Origin: CAUZWH01 sp965247665
Lineage (GTDB): Bacteria > Pseudomonadota > Alphaproteobacteria > SHVV01
Reading direction: 5' to 3'
Assembly (NCBI GenBank): GCA_965247665.1
Contig: CBDFHH010000005.1
Location: 1,240,001-1,304,000, forward strand
Length of the DNA stretch: 64,000 bases
Shown: one piece after another, positions 9,062 to 18,346 of the stretch
Position numbering within the stretch: position 1 is the stretch's first letter
How the letters are laid out: each line of letters opens with the position of its first letter
Made by a program: the position numbers and the translations under genes
Notes under the pieces: model-generated
The model's input: the letters and a program-made list of their open reading frames with translations, nothing else
The model's database searches: none
What the model was told of the DNA's origin: nothing

Positions 9062-10204
9062 TTAGTTGGCGGCAATCCGATAGAGCGCGACACAATTGTC
9101 CCACAAAATCCTGCGCTTTGACTCGGTGCCGATATCCCCGCGCGCGAGGAACGTACGGACTCCATCCGGGAACGGGCCGTCGGCGTGCGGATAGTCGACC
9201 GAAAGGACGATACGCTCATCCCCCATCCGGTCGATGACAAACGATGTCAACGCCTCATCGACGTCCGTACCTATCCAGCATTGGCGCGTGAAATATTCGC
9301 TCGGCAAAGCGTCCAACCGATGCGCTTCGCCACCACCATATTTGCGCCACTGATCGTCGAGGCGATCGAGCCACCAGGGCAACCACCCGCAATTGCCTTC
9401 GAGAAATGCGATCCGCAGGTCGGGAAAACGCCGGCACACCCCACCCGCCAGCATCGCTCCCATGGCTGTCATTAGCTCCAGAGAGAACGCCGAAGCGTGG
9501 TTCAGCGTACGAAAGTTCGGGTGGCCGCGATACCGGTTGCTGACATAGTCGGCCCCGGCGCCGCCGCTGGTGCCGTGGAACGCGAGCGGCACCCCCAAGC
9601 GCGTGATCTCGTCCCACAGCACGTCGCACTCGGGCGCGTTGACCATGCGGCCGTTGACCGGCATGGGTAGCAACACCACCGCGATATGACCCTTCTCCCC
9701 GACGGCCCGACGCGCCTCCGCGGCGGCGAGTTCGGGATCGTGCAAGGACAATATCGCTGCCGGTTTGAGACGTTTCGGGTCGGTCGCACAGTATTCGGCC
9801 AGCCAGTCGTTGAACGCGGCGCAATAGGCGATCGCCACGTCTGGCTCGAGAGCATCGATCGAGACCACCATATGCGCGAAGGTGCGATAGACGACCCCAA
9901 GATCGATGCCTTCCTGGTTCATGGCGTCGAGGGTCGATCGGGCGCTGTAACCGCCGCGTTTGGTCTCGCGATAGAGCTCTTCGGTGGGTGCGTCGAGCGC
10001 GCGCTGGGCCTCGGCCACCTCGGGCCAAGCCGACCAAGGCGGAATGATTTGGCCCTGCACATCCCAATGCGGGAAGTTCGCTTCACTCCAGCCAAGAAAT
10101 TCCGGCGCGACGGCGTGGTACTTGGGATCCAGGTGATCGCGATAGACGTCGCCGAGTTCGATGACGTGTATGTCCGAATCGATGACGCGGAATCCGTCCT
10201 TCAT
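9062..10204 (-). CDS. Amidohydrolase family 2 (TIM-barrel metal-dependent hydrolase/decarboxylase)
   Basis: A 380-residue amidohydrolase-2 protein, related to ACMSD and 5-carboxyvanillate decarboxylases. The first strand carries the metal motif DSDIHVIE (residues 9-16), a mid-barrel His lies in PLAFHGTSGG, and the closing motif is LSVDYPHADG. The family does hydrolysis or non-oxidative decarboxylation of small organic acids, often aromatic. It is the first gene of the minus-strand operon with the cupin, DddP-like and CocE genes (gaps of 44, 74 and 50 bp), so its substrate is probably an intermediate of the same pathway. Confidence 0.88.
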   Translation of the reverse strand: MKDGFRVIDSDIHVIELGDVYRDHLDPKYHAVAPEFLGWSEANFPHWDVQGQIIPPWSAWPEVAEAQRALDAPTEELYRETKRGGYSARSTLDAMNQEGIDLGVVYRTFAHMVVSIDALEPDVAIAYCAAFNDWLAEYCATDPKRLKPAAILSLHDPELAAAEARRAVGEKGHIAVVLLPMPVNGRMVNAPECDVLWDEITRLGVPLAFHGTSGGAGADYVSNRYRGHPNFRTLNHASAFSLELMTAMGAMLAGGVCRRFPDLRIAFLEGNCGWLPWWLDRLDDQWRKYGGGEAHRLDALPSEYFTRQCWIGTDVDEALTSFVIDRMGDERIVLSVDYPHADGPFPDGVRTFLARGDIGTESKRRILWDNCVALYRIAAN

Positions 10205-10237
10205 TTGTCTTTGTCCGTGGGTCCGTAATCGGTACCG

Positions 10238-10570
10238 CTACTGCGCGGGGGTCGCCTTCGCACGATCGGCATCGCGACGCGCGCCTTCGGTACGTCCGAG
10301 TTCGCGCAACGGTGCCGAGCGGTTTCCCGGCTTGCCGGCAGCCATTGGCGTCGAGCGGCGTTGGCTCTGCGCGCAGGCCACGAGCGGCCATGGCCTCGGT
10401 CCGGCTGCTGCGACGCCTTTGAATTCGTGCTTCAACGTCAGGGACCTTTTTTCGATGCGATAACGACCGAGCCTGCCAATCGCCGGTGGAAGGTTAACAT
10501 ATTGCTCTGGAGGATGGTCGAAGGCGCCGTAATACCGTTCCGGCTCGCTAGCGGACCGATCGCAGCACAA
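10238..10570 (-). CDS. Hypothetical protein, doubtful
   Basis: A 110-residue frame starting inside the last codons of the TPR-methyltransferase gene (23-bp overlap, same strand). The N-terminal half (SEPERYYGAFDHPPEQYVNL) looks protein-like; the rest is rich in Arg, Ala and Pro with no fold signature. It fills an otherwise empty 340-bp gap. It may be a small coupled gene or chance; no function can be given. Confidence 0.25.
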   Translation of the reverse strand: MCCDRSASEPERYYGAFDHPPEQYVNLPPAIGRLGRYRIEKRSLTLKHEFKGVAAAGPRPWPLVACAQSQRRSTPMAAGKPGNRSAPLRELGRTEGARRDADRAKATPAQ

Positions 10571-11807
10571 AAACGACGCCGGCGATCATCCCCGTCTTCT
10601 CCTTGCGGATGTTCACGGGCCGCTGAAGCGCGATTTCGAAGCAGTGCGTGTCGGCCATGCGCGAGATGTAATCAACGCTGTGCGCATAGCGCCCGGTGCG
10701 TTGAAGAACATAGTCGGCATCGTCCGTACGTTCGATCGAGAAAGCTAAATAGGCGTTTTCGCGGCTGCGCTTTGAGATCGCGGCAAACGGACCTTCCAGA
10801 GCGCCGACATAAATAAGCACGTCGGCGGCCACGAACAGATCGAACTGCCGATCGCTTGTGTTAAGGATTTCGACGATATCGCCAATGATGATCGAATCGT
10901 AGACGCTCTTGGACTTTGCCGCCCTCAGCATGTTGCGCGAGATATCGATGGCCGTGAGATGCTCGGCATGATCGCGCAGCGCAACGCCGCAGAGGCCGGT
11001 GCCGGCCCCGAGATCCGCGACCCGATCGAAACGGAAATCGGGGCCCAGTATTTCGACCAATCCGTCGCGGAGGTCCAACGGGACCCGATACTCGAGCGCC
11101 TTGGTGACGTGGGCCTCGAAGCGTGGGGCGTAGCGATCGAACAATCGCGAAACGAACTCCGCCGGCGGCTTGGGCACGGTTTCGCCGCGCAAGGCGGCGA
11201 GCATGTGACGCACGGCATGGTTCAAGGGGTTGAGCTCCAGCGTACGTGCGTAAGCGGCCTCGGCTTCCTCGATCCGGCCCAAACTCTGAAGCGCGTTGCC
11301 GAGATTGCTGTGCGCCTTGGCGTGATCGGGGGACAGCCGAAGAGTCTGTTGGTAGACGTCGATCGCCTCGTCGAATCGACCCTGCGCAAGCAGATTGTTG
11401 CCGAGATTGTAGTGGGCATCGGTGAGGCCGGGATCGAGCTCGATCGCTCGACGGAACGATGCCTCGGCGAGATCGAGCCGGCCGTTTGCCTCCCTGAGAT
11501 TTGCCAGATCGAAATGGTAGGAGGCGTCGTCGGGAGCGGCTGCGACGGCGGTCTCGAGATGGGCTATAGCGTCGCCGCTGCGGCCCGCCTGGTGAAGCGC
11601 GATGCCGCAATAGTAGTTGGCTTCAGCATTGCCGGGGTCGATGCTTAGCGCGCGCGCATAGGCTGCGAGCGCATTATCGATATCACCGATCCGATGTCGT
11701 TCGAGGCCTTGGTCGACCAACGCCTTGATCTGCGGCGCGGGGGTTGCGACTTCCGCGGCCTGACGCCGCAGGGTACGTCGCAGGCGGCGCCGTTCCGACC
11801 GATTCAT
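10548..11807 (-). CDS. TPR-repeat SAM-dependent methyltransferase fusion
   Basis: A 419-residue protein with about six TPR units near residues 25-195 (repeating patterns such as DAHYNLGNNLLAQGRFDEAI and KAHSNLGNALQSLGRIEEA), followed by a class I methyltransferase domain. The SAM-binding glycine loop is VADLGAGTGLCGVAL and motif II is LTAIDISRNML. I place the start at the ATG at 11807 because the upstream in-frame extension is Arg/Pro/Ser-rich and crosses the promoter region. TPR-methyltransferase fusions of this kind are common in Rhodospirillales and probably modify a protein or polysaccharide partner held by the TPRs. It is divergent from the heme-oxygenase-like gene. Confidence 0.85.
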   Translation of the reverse strand: MNRSERRRLRRTLRRQAAEVATPAPQIKALVDQGLERHRIGDIDNALAAYARALSIDPGNAEANYYCGIALHQAGRSGDAIAHLETAVAAAPDDASYHFDLANLREANGRLDLAEASFRRAIELDPGLTDAHYNLGNNLLAQGRFDEAIDVYQQTLRLSPDHAKAHSNLGNALQSLGRIEEAEAAYARTLELNPLNHAVRHMLAALRGETVPKPPAEFVSRLFDRYAPRFEAHVTKALEYRVPLDLRDGLVEILGPDFRFDRVADLGAGTGLCGVALRDHAEHLTAIDISRNMLRAAKSKSVYDSIIIGDIVEILNTSDRQFDLFVAADVLIYVGALEGPFAAISKRSRENAYLAFSIERTDDADYVLQRTGRYAHSVDYISRMADTHCFEIALQRPVNIRKEKTGMIAGVVFVLRSVR

Positions 11808-11920
11808 AACGTCGTGGTGGTCATCCGTGGTGAAGCGATGCGATTCGCCGCATAATGATCGCCTAACCAAGCTTGCCAAGCAGACGCTGGCTGCCGACCA
11901 AGCGCAGAGGAGGACCACCC

Positions 11921-12643
11921 ATGGCGCTGGATATCGATGGAACGCTGACGCGGATCGACGAGATTCACGAACGCCGGGACTTTGCCGCGCGACCGCTGTG
12001 GAAAGGATTGCTGGAAGGTACGCACAGCCTGCCCATGGTGCGTGAGATGGCAAAGCAGTTGAGCATTATCCCGCTGCACAATCACAATTACCATGGTCGC
12101 TTGTACGTCATCTGTCCGGATCCTGCGTGGCGCGTGCGCATCGCCGAGGTGGTCTACGAAGAAGGCACCGGGCGACTGTTCTCCGACGGCGTCGCCCACA
12201 ACGAACTTTATTTCCGCTTCGGCGAAGGGGTCGGGGTTAGCCGTGAGGAAATGCTCCAGACCCGTTACTGCATCGGCGCGCTGGCGTTCAAGCAGTATTT
12301 CATACAGGTCTGCTCCGGAAATTTCGTCGACGGCGTGGCCGGTCATATGCTCGGCGCCGAAGCACAGGGTCCCGGTCACTACCGGCAGATCGCCGACAAG
12401 CTGCAGGAAAAATTCGCTCTTACCGATGAGCAGGTCGCTTTCTGGGTTATCCACGACGTTGCCGATGAGGATCACTCCAACATCGGCCGCGAATTGCTTG
12501 AGCAGTTTGCGACGTCGAACGACGATCTCGAACGCGTGGTTAGCGTCGTCGACGAGATGCAGCAGATGATGGAGCTGCTCGACCAGTCAATCTGGGAGTG
12601 CATGCAGCGGGTTGAGGAGGACAAGCAGGTCGCTGCCGAGTAG
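11921..12643 (+). CDS. Heme-oxygenase-like (TenA/PqqC-type) protein, intact paralogue
   Basis: A 240-residue all-helical protein of the TenA/PqqC/iron-containing oxidase superfamily. A strong AGAGGAGGA-like ribosome site at 11906-11913 sets the ATG at 11921. Candidate metal or active-site residues are Glu80/81 (YEEGTGR), His93 (VAHNELY), Glu147 (GAEAQ), His153 and the DEDH cluster ending at His185. It could be a diiron oxygenase or a cofactor-binding enzyme; thiaminase activity cannot be judged. It is closely related to the amber-interrupted gene at 2002-2718, but lacks the small partner gene seen there. Confidence 0.78.
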   Translation: MALDIDGTLTRIDEIHERRDFAARPLWKGLLEGTHSLPMVREMAKQLSIIPLHNHNYHGRLYVICPDPAWRVRIAEVVYEEGTGRLFSDGVAHNELYFRFGEGVGVSREEMLQTRYCIGALAFKQYFIQVCSGNFVDGVAGHMLGAEAQGPGHYRQIADKLQEKFALTDEQVAFWVIHDVADEDHSNIGRELLEQFATSNDDLERVVSVVDEMQQMMELLDQSIWECMQRVEEDKQVAAE

Positions 12644-12700
12644 GCGCATTTTTTTCGCAGCGAAAAGCCGGTCGCGTAAGTTAAGATAACGCTGCCAGGC

Positions 12701-12718
12701 CCCTCCAATGTCGGAGGG
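12701..12718. other. Short stem-loop in the leader of the EamA gene pair
   Basis: CCCTCC-AATGTC-GGAGGG forms a 6-bp GC-rich stem with a 6-base loop, 40 bp before the first EamA start. No T run follows it, so a classical terminator is unlikely; it may shape the leader or end the upstream transcript weakly. Confidence 0.4.
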
Positions 12719-12757
12719 CTCCGGCGTTCCCGGTTCCAACCCGAACACTCGACTGTC

Positions 12758-13669
12758 ATGACGACATCGGTCGGCGGTATTCCCCGCGCCGAGTTTCCCG
12801 TTCGCAGTGGGCTCGGTGCCTTGCTCATGGTGGCGTCGGCAACCGTTGCCAGTACGCTGGGCCTTTCCGTGCGTCTGGTCGATGAGGCCACCGGTTGGCA
12901 AATCATCTTCTATCGCAGTCTGTCGATGGCCGTCGTGGTTCTGCTTTATCTGGCGTTTCACCACCGTCGGCGTTTCGTCGCCAACTTCGTCTCGGTGGGT
13001 TGGGTAGGGGTTGTCGGCGGCATATGCATGGCCGCCGCGACATCGTTGGGTGTGTGGGCGTTTCTGCACACGACGATTGCCAACGTTCTGTTCATTGGCG
13101 GCACGATGCCGTTTTTTGCCGGGTTGTTGGGCTGGCTCCTCCTGCGCGAGCGGGTCCGGCCGGTGACCTGGATGGCGATGGCGATCGCTCTTGCCGGTCT
13201 CGCGATCATGACCGGAGAGGGGCTGTCGCAAGGGCGCTATCTTGGCGACCTGCTTGCGCTCGCCGCCATGGCCTGTTTTGCCGGCTTGATCATCGCGATG
13301 CGGGCAGGCCGTCTCCAGGACATGACACCGCTGCTCGCGATCGGAATGGTCTTCGCTGCGATTGCTGCGGCACTCCAGATGCCAACTTTGGCGATCTCGT
13401 CGCACGATCTGACGGTCTGCGTGGCGATGGGCGCGGTGCAGAGTTTTGTCGCGTTTATCCTTTTCATGATTGCAACCCGCCATCTTCGGGCCGGCGAAAT
13501 TTCGTTGCTGGGTATCTCCGAAACGATCTTCGGCCCGCTTTGGGTCTGGCTCGCCGTCGATGAAGTGCCGGCCAGTGCGACCTTCTTCGGCGGTGCCGTG
13601 ATTTTGGTCGCAGTTATCGTCCAGGGCTTGGCGACGCAACGGATGGAACGGACGCCACGCAACCGATGA
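12758..13669 (+). CDS. EamA/DMT family transporter (tandem pair, first)
   Basis: A 303-residue ten-helix drug/metabolite transporter with two EamA repeats. The substrate is unknown; the fold typically exports amino acids or small metabolites. The first repeat carries the subgroup signature GWQIIFYRSL and FLHTTIANVLFIGG, shared with the proteins at 13666 and 30616. It ends four bases into the next gene (ATGA overlap), so the two are translationally coupled. The two halves may work as homodimers or as one heteromeric unit; sequence does not decide. Confidence 0.88.
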   Translation: MTTSVGGIPRAEFPVRSGLGALLMVASATVASTLGLSVRLVDEATGWQIIFYRSLSMAVVVLLYLAFHHRRRFVANFVSVGWVGVVGGICMAAATSLGVWAFLHTTIANVLFIGGTMPFFAGLLGWLLLRERVRPVTWMAMAIALAGLAIMTGEGLSQGRYLGDLLALAAMACFAGLIIAMRAGRLQDMTPLLAIGMVFAAIAAALQMPTLAISSHDLTVCVAMGAVQSFVAFILFMIATRHLRAGEISLLGISETIFGPLWVWLAVDEVPASATFFGGAVILVAVIVQGLATQRMERTPRNR

Positions 13670-14604
13670 GCGCCGTGGGTTCCAGCAGCGGTCGCGCACT
13701 CGGTATCGCGTCGATTCTAGGATCGGCTCTGTGCTTCAGCCTCGCCGGCTTGCTGGTGCGTTTCGTCGAAACCGCGAGTCCCTGGCAGATCATCTTCTAT
13801 CGCTGCACGTCACTATGTCTCGCGGTCCTGCTGTTCATCGCCTTCCGCCACGGATATCGCACCCTCCACCAAATTCGTTCGCTCGGCTGGAAAGCGCCAG
13901 CGGGCGGCATCTTGATGGGAACGGCAATGATCGTGGTGATCTTCGCCTTTCTAAACACGACTGTCGCCAACGTGGTGTTCATCGCCGGCGCGCTGCCATT
14001 CGTGGTCGGCGTATTGGCATGGCTGTTGCTCGGCGAGCGCCTCGATCGTGCCACGCTCATCGCCATGATTGCCGCTTTCGGCGGCATTGGGCTGATGATG
14101 GCCGCGGGGCTTGGCGGCGGTACGCTGATCGGCGATCTGTTCGCCGTCGCCGCGGTGTTGGTGTTCGCCGGTCTGGTCGTCATCCTGCGCGCCGGCAAAA
14201 CCGTCGACATGACGCCGGTGCTGGCGATAGGTGCGGCCTTCGCGGCGGTCGCGGCCGCGATCATGGTGCCCGACTTCGTGGTCGGCGGTCACGATCTTAC
14301 GATCTGCGTGCTGATGGGCGCGGTGCAGACCTTTCTGTCATACCTGTTGATGACCTACGCGACGCGCCGGCTGCGGGCTGCGGAACTGACGATCATCGGT
14401 AGCATCGAATTTCCGATCGCGCCGCTGTGGGTATGGATCGCGGTGGCAGAGATCCCAAGCAACGCGTCGCTCGTCGGTGGCGTCCTTATCCTCTCCGCGG
14501 TGCTCGGTCAGGCGTTGTGGACGGCCAAGCGAGCCGGTCGGTCAGCGAATGTTGCGGTTGAAGCGAAGGTCGCGCCCGCGCCGCTAGGGTCGATCCAAGA
14601 CTGA
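13666..14604 (+). CDS. EamA/DMT family transporter (tandem pair, second)
   Basis: A 312-residue paralogue of the preceding gene, starting at the ATG of an ATGA overlap. It has the same PWQIIFYRCTSLCLAVLLF and FLNTTVANVVFIAGALPF blocks, then GERLDRATLIAM at the start of the second repeat. A hydrophilic tail of about 35 residues (AKRAGRSANVAVEAKVAP) follows the last helix. Such side-by-side duplicates are typical of recent gene duplication within this family; no substrate clue is present. Confidence 0.88.
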   Translation: MSAVGSSSGRALGIASILGSALCFSLAGLLVRFVETASPWQIIFYRCTSLCLAVLLFIAFRHGYRTLHQIRSLGWKAPAGGILMGTAMIVVIFAFLNTTVANVVFIAGALPFVVGVLAWLLLGERLDRATLIAMIAAFGGIGLMMAAGLGGGTLIGDLFAVAAVLVFAGLVVILRAGKTVDMTPVLAIGAAFAAVAAAIMVPDFVVGGHDLTICVLMGAVQTFLSYLLMTYATRRLRAAELTIIGSIEFPIAPLWVWIAVAEIPSNASLVGGVLILSAVLGQALWTAKRAGRSANVAVEAKVAPAPLGSIQD

Positions 14605-14807
14605 GAACGGCAATTGACGACGCCCGCAGATTTGCACACCACCAACAGTCACCGACGGCTCGCCCGGCGGCGGATAGGGTGCGCCGGCCACGGCGATCGA
14701 TTCGCCTGCGGGGATCTCAACCGCCAGCAGGTCGCCACGCGGTTCAGCGACATCGGCGAGCTTGCGAGCGTCCTGCTCGCTGAGCTTGGCGGCCGCACGA
14801 GTAGCTC
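14605..14807 (-). pseudogene. Possible 3' remnant of a lost minus-strand gene
   Basis: The gap between the EamA and MFS genes carries a minus-strand frame without a start. Read from about 14805 downward it gives AKLSEQDARKLADVAEPRG, then LLAVEIPAGESIAVAGAPYP and a stop just past the EamA gene end. The composition is protein-like, unlike the other frames here. It may be the tail of a gene replaced by the transporters, or chance. Confidence 0.25.
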
Positions 14808-14810
14808 GTG

Positions 14811-16085
14811 ATGAGCGGTGGGAAGGACCCCGGGCCGCGCCGCAACAAACGCCGCTTGGTCGCGATCTTCGCGGCGATTTCGTCTGCCTACTTTCTGAGC
14901 GAATTCTTTCGCATCAGCCATGCCGTCATCGGTCCCGATCTCATGCACGAGATCGAGTTCGGGGTCGGCGGGCTGAGTCTTCTGACATCGGTGTTCTTTC
15001 TTGCGTTTGCAGCCCAGCAGCTTCCCAACGGTTTGCTGTTTGACCGCTTCGGGCCGCGCCGGACGATACCGTGCCTGATGTTGATCGGCATCGTCGGCGT
15101 GCTGATGTTCACCGTCGCGGATTCACTGTTCATGCTCAGCGTCGCGCGGGCGCTGATGGGAATCGGCTGGGCGGTCGCCTTCATGGGTGGCTTGGTTATT
15201 CTCGCGCGCTGGGTTCCGACCGATCGCTACGCCCTGGCGATCGCGGCGATGATCTTCGTCGGCACTCTGGGCAACCTCGTCGCGACCAGCCCATGGTCGA
15301 CATTGGTCGCCTGGGTCGGTTGGCGTTCAGCCATGGCGATCATGGCGGGGGTGGCGTGTGTGTCGGCGGTGCTGGTTTTTGCTGTCGTGCGCGACGCGCC
15401 GCCCGGTCATGCCTACCATCGGCGCGCACCCGAAGGCTTTGGCGTGATGGTGCGGGGGCTCGGCGACGTCGTGCGAATTCGGGCTTGGCGCTACGTGTTC
15501 TGGATGAATTTTCACACCTACGCCGTGGTGATAACCGTGCTGGCGTTGCTGGGTCCGATCTACCTTACCGACATTCACGGCCTCGACCTCGCGACGCGGG
15601 GCGAGATCCTGTTCTTGATGACCCTGGCCATGGCCGCCGGCAGCCTGTGTGTCGGCCCACTCGACCGCTTGCTCGATACGCGCAAAGCGATCGTCAGTTG
15701 GGGCGCGATGGGGACCGTGGTGGTGTACGCGCTCCTGGCGCTGGTCCCGGGGCTTACGCTGTGGCAGGCTGCCACCTTGTTCGCGCTGCTGGGCTTCATT
15801 GGTTCGAGCGGCATGGTCAACCTCGCGCATGCGCGCGCGATCCTGCCCGATCACCTCGTCGGCCGCGGCATGGTGTCGATGGCCTTGGCCGCGTTCGCCG
15901 GCTCCGCGGTTATGCAGTTGATTGCCGGATTGATCATCGAAACGTTCCCCAGAGTCGACGGCAAGTCGCCGGAGGTGGCCTACCGCTGTGCCTTCGGGTT
16001 CATTGCGCTGGCGATGTTGACGGCGGTGGTCTATCACCGCCGAGTCGACGACGCGAAACCCAGCGCCGACCGTGCGCCGCGCTGA
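14811..16085 (+). CDS. MFS transporter
   Basis: A 424-residue major facilitator protein with twelve predicted helices. The loop 2-3 motif is visible as GLLFDRFGPRRTIPCLM, and RALMGIGWAVAFMGG fits helix 4. It resembles the nitrate/sugar-acid-type MFS exporters used as general metabolite permeases; the cargo is unknown. ATG at 14811 is preferred over the overlapping GTG at 14808. A second, different MFS gene follows 160 bp downstream. Confidence 0.87.
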   Translation: MSGGKDPGPRRNKRRLVAIFAAISSAYFLSEFFRISHAVIGPDLMHEIEFGVGGLSLLTSVFFLAFAAQQLPNGLLFDRFGPRRTIPCLMLIGIVGVLMFTVADSLFMLSVARALMGIGWAVAFMGGLVILARWVPTDRYALAIAAMIFVGTLGNLVATSPWSTLVAWVGWRSAMAIMAGVACVSAVLVFAVVRDAPPGHAYHRRAPEGFGVMVRGLGDVVRIRAWRYVFWMNFHTYAVVITVLALLGPIYLTDIHGLDLATRGEILFLMTLAMAAGSLCVGPLDRLLDTRKAIVSWGAMGTVVVYALLALVPGLTLWQAATLFALLGFIGSSGMVNLAHARAILPDHLVGRGMVSMALAAFAGSAVMQLIAGLIIETFPRVDGKSPEVAYRCAFGFIALAMLTAVVYHRRVDDAKPSADRAPR

Positions 16086-16244
16086 TCATCCCTGGCGGTC
16101 ACGTTGGATCTCGCCGCGATAGTCCGTCGATTCGCCCGCAGACCGGGATTTCGCGTGCTATAGGATAACGTGTCGCTACCGAATCGGGCGAATAACCATA
16201 CGATGCCGCGCGGCCCATCCCGCCCGTGCCACTAAGGACCTCAT

Positions 16245-17447
16245 GTGAAGCAACGCCTAAGTGAGTGGCGCACGCCCGAGAACCTGGTGCTGTTGTCCGC
16301 GGCCATCCCCGCGTTGGCCTTGTCGACATGGATGGTCCTGCTCAACAACTTCGCCGTCGAGCGTGCCGGCTTCACGGGCATCGAAATCGGCATCACCCAG
16401 TCGTTGCGGGAGGTCCCCGGTTTTCTCGGGTTCGCTGCGATTTTCCTGCTCGCCTTGGTGCGCGAACAGCGTTTCCTCTACCTCACTCTAATTCTGCTCG
16501 GCGTCGGTATCGCGCTCACCGGGTTCTTCCCCAACGCCATCGGCCTCTACCTTCTCACCGTGCTGATGTCGTTTGGCTACCATTATCACTCGGTGGTGCA
16601 CACTTCGCTTACCCTGCAATGGATCGAGCCCGAACGTACGCCCGTCGTCATGGGCCGGGCGCTGGCGGCGGGATCGGCGGCATCGATCGTGACGTTCGCG
16701 TTGGTGTGGTGCGCGTTTGAGCTCGCGGGCCTCGGATTCACAATCGTGTATGCGCTGGGCGGGGGACTGGCGGTCGTCGCGACGATTGGAGTGTGGCTGG
16801 TGTTTCCCCGCTATCCGCCGCGCACCGAACAGCGCATGCAGCTCCTGCTGCGTTCGCGCTACTGGTTGTTCTACGCGCTGCAATTCATGGGCGGGGCCAG
16901 GCGGCAGATCTTCACCGTGTTTGCAGCCTTCCTGATGGTCGAAAAATTCGGCTTTTCCGTCGGCGGGATCGCCGTGTTGTTCCTCGCTACCTCGGCGCTC
17001 AACGTGGTGGTTGCGCCGCGAATAGGGCGCTTCATCGCGGTCGTTGGCGAGCGCCGGGCACTCAACGTCGAATATGTCGGCCTGGTCGCGATCTTTGCCG
17101 CCTATGCGTTCGTCGAACATGCGTGGATCGCCACCGGCCTGTACCTGCTCGACCATCTGTTCTTCGCGCTGGCCATCGCCATGAGCACCTACTTCCAGAA
17201 GATCGCCGATCCCAGGGAAATCGCGGCCACCAGCGGCGTGACCGAGACCATCAACCACATCGCGGCGGTGATTGTGCCCGTGGTTTTCGGCATATTATGG
17301 GTCACGATATCGTCACAGGTCGTTTTCCTGGCCGGCGCGGCGATGGCCGGCGTGTCGTTGATCCTCTCGTTCAACGTGCCGCGCGCGCCGCGCCCGGGCA
17401 ATGAATTCGCGTGGCAGCCCGTGCGCGCGCCAACGCCGGCCGAGTAG
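16245..17447 (+). CDS. MFS transporter (second)
   Basis: A 400-residue twelve-helix MFS protein starting with GTG (MKQRLSEWRTPENLVLLSA). It is not closely similar to the preceding MFS protein: the helix 2-3 loop lacks the usual GxxxDRxGRR form, and helix 4-5 holds an unusual histidine run (SFGYHYHSVVHTSLTLQW). The GARRQIFTVFAAFLMVEKFG block at the start of the second half is typical of a poorly studied MFS branch. It precedes the EthD-like and hydrolase genes by 170 bp and might serve the same pathway. Confidence 0.85.
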   Translation: MKQRLSEWRTPENLVLLSAAIPALALSTWMVLLNNFAVERAGFTGIEIGITQSLREVPGFLGFAAIFLLALVREQRFLYLTLILLGVGIALTGFFPNAIGLYLLTVLMSFGYHYHSVVHTSLTLQWIEPERTPVVMGRALAAGSAASIVTFALVWCAFELAGLGFTIVYALGGGLAVVATIGVWLVFPRYPPRTEQRMQLLLRSRYWLFYALQFMGGARRQIFTVFAAFLMVEKFGFSVGGIAVLFLATSALNVVVAPRIGRFIAVVGERRALNVEYVGLVAIFAAYAFVEHAWIATGLYLLDHLFFALAIAMSTYFQKIADPREIAATSGVTETINHIAAVIVPVVFGILWVTISSQVVFLAGAAMAGVSLILSFNVPRAPRPGNEFAWQPVRAPTPAE

Positions 17448-17617
17448 GAGAAGAAGAAGTGAGAATCCGATGCCTGCTCAGCAGGCCGATGGCAAGGGGT
17501 TCACGCACATATGACTTATGAGGGCGACACGTTCGAGACGTGCGGTCACGCCGCCTTTCCCGGGTACCTCGACCGTTGGAACGACTGATGACCGCGTTAC
17601 TGAAGGGGTAGCCGCTC

Positions 17618-18346
17618 ATGGCGCTGGCGCACTTCCTCACGGTCCGGGGTCCGGCGGCGGCCGCGAATCAGCTCGCGGCTTGGTTCCGTGGCGGGCCTGT
17701 CGCCGCTCTTGCGGGTCTCGGCTGCGTCGACTATGTCGACCTCTACACCCCATCGCGGACCAATCACAGCGACCCCTATGTCGACGATCGCGACGGGCCG
17801 CTCCTGATGATCCAGACCGGCCATGCCGACCTCGCGGCGGTCCAGGCGATGCTGGCATCCCCGGCGTTCGCCACGGCGAGCGATTTTGGCGCGTCGGGCG
17901 TGCCCGCCCTCCGCTTGACCCACGATGTCATGACCCAAGAGCTCTTCGCCGTTGACGGCGAGGACGAACCGCGGCCAATGTCCGCGCCGTTGTCGTTCGC
18001 CGTGCGCTATCACGGACCCTGCGAGGACCCTGCGATGTTTACCGAGCACTACCGGCAGGGTCATGCTACCGCGCTGACGCGTCTGCCCGCGATCCGCAAT
18101 GTGTTGGTGTACGCGCGGATCGAATGGGATGACCCGACTGGTATCGAACGCGCCGACTATCTGCTCGGCAACGAGGTGGTTTTCGATTCGATCGAGGCGC
18201 TCAACACTGCGCTTAATTCGCCGCTGCGCCACGAACTGCGCGAGCACTACAAGACGTTCCCGGGCTGGTCCGGCCGCAACACCCACTACGCGATGGATCG
18301 CGCGAGACACAGTGCGAAAGACAAAGGAGAAGATCGATGCGAATGA
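17618..18346 (+). CDS. EthD-like dimeric alpha/beta-barrel protein
   Basis: A 242-residue protein whose C-terminal half fits the EthD fold: a YRQGHATALTRLPAIRNV helix-strand unit, a strand NEVVFDSIEALNTAL, and an ending HYKTFPGWSGRNTHYAM. The N-terminal half (PSRTNHSDPYVDDRDG and ALMIQTGHADL-like strands) looks like a second, diverged copy of the same module. EthD proteins assist degradation of ethers and aromatics or act as small oxygenase partners. It overlaps the next gene by 10 bp, so it is coupled to the alpha/beta hydrolase. Confidence 0.7.
   Translation: MALAHFLTVRGPAAAANQLAAWFRGGPVAALAGLGCVDYVDLYTPSRTNHSDPYVDDRDGPLLMIQTGHADLAAVQAMLASPAFATASDFGASGVPALRLTHDVMTQELFAVDGEDEPRPMSAPLSFAVRYHGPCEDPAMFTEHYRQGHATALTRLPAIRNVLVYARIEWDDPTGIERADYLLGNEVVFDSIEALNTALNSPLRHELREHYKTFPGWSGRNTHYAMDRARHSAKDKGEDRCE

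Noticed and set aside
12701..12718. Intrinsic terminator between 12643 and 12758
   Set aside because: The hairpin is real but no T run follows, so it is listed only as a stem-loop.
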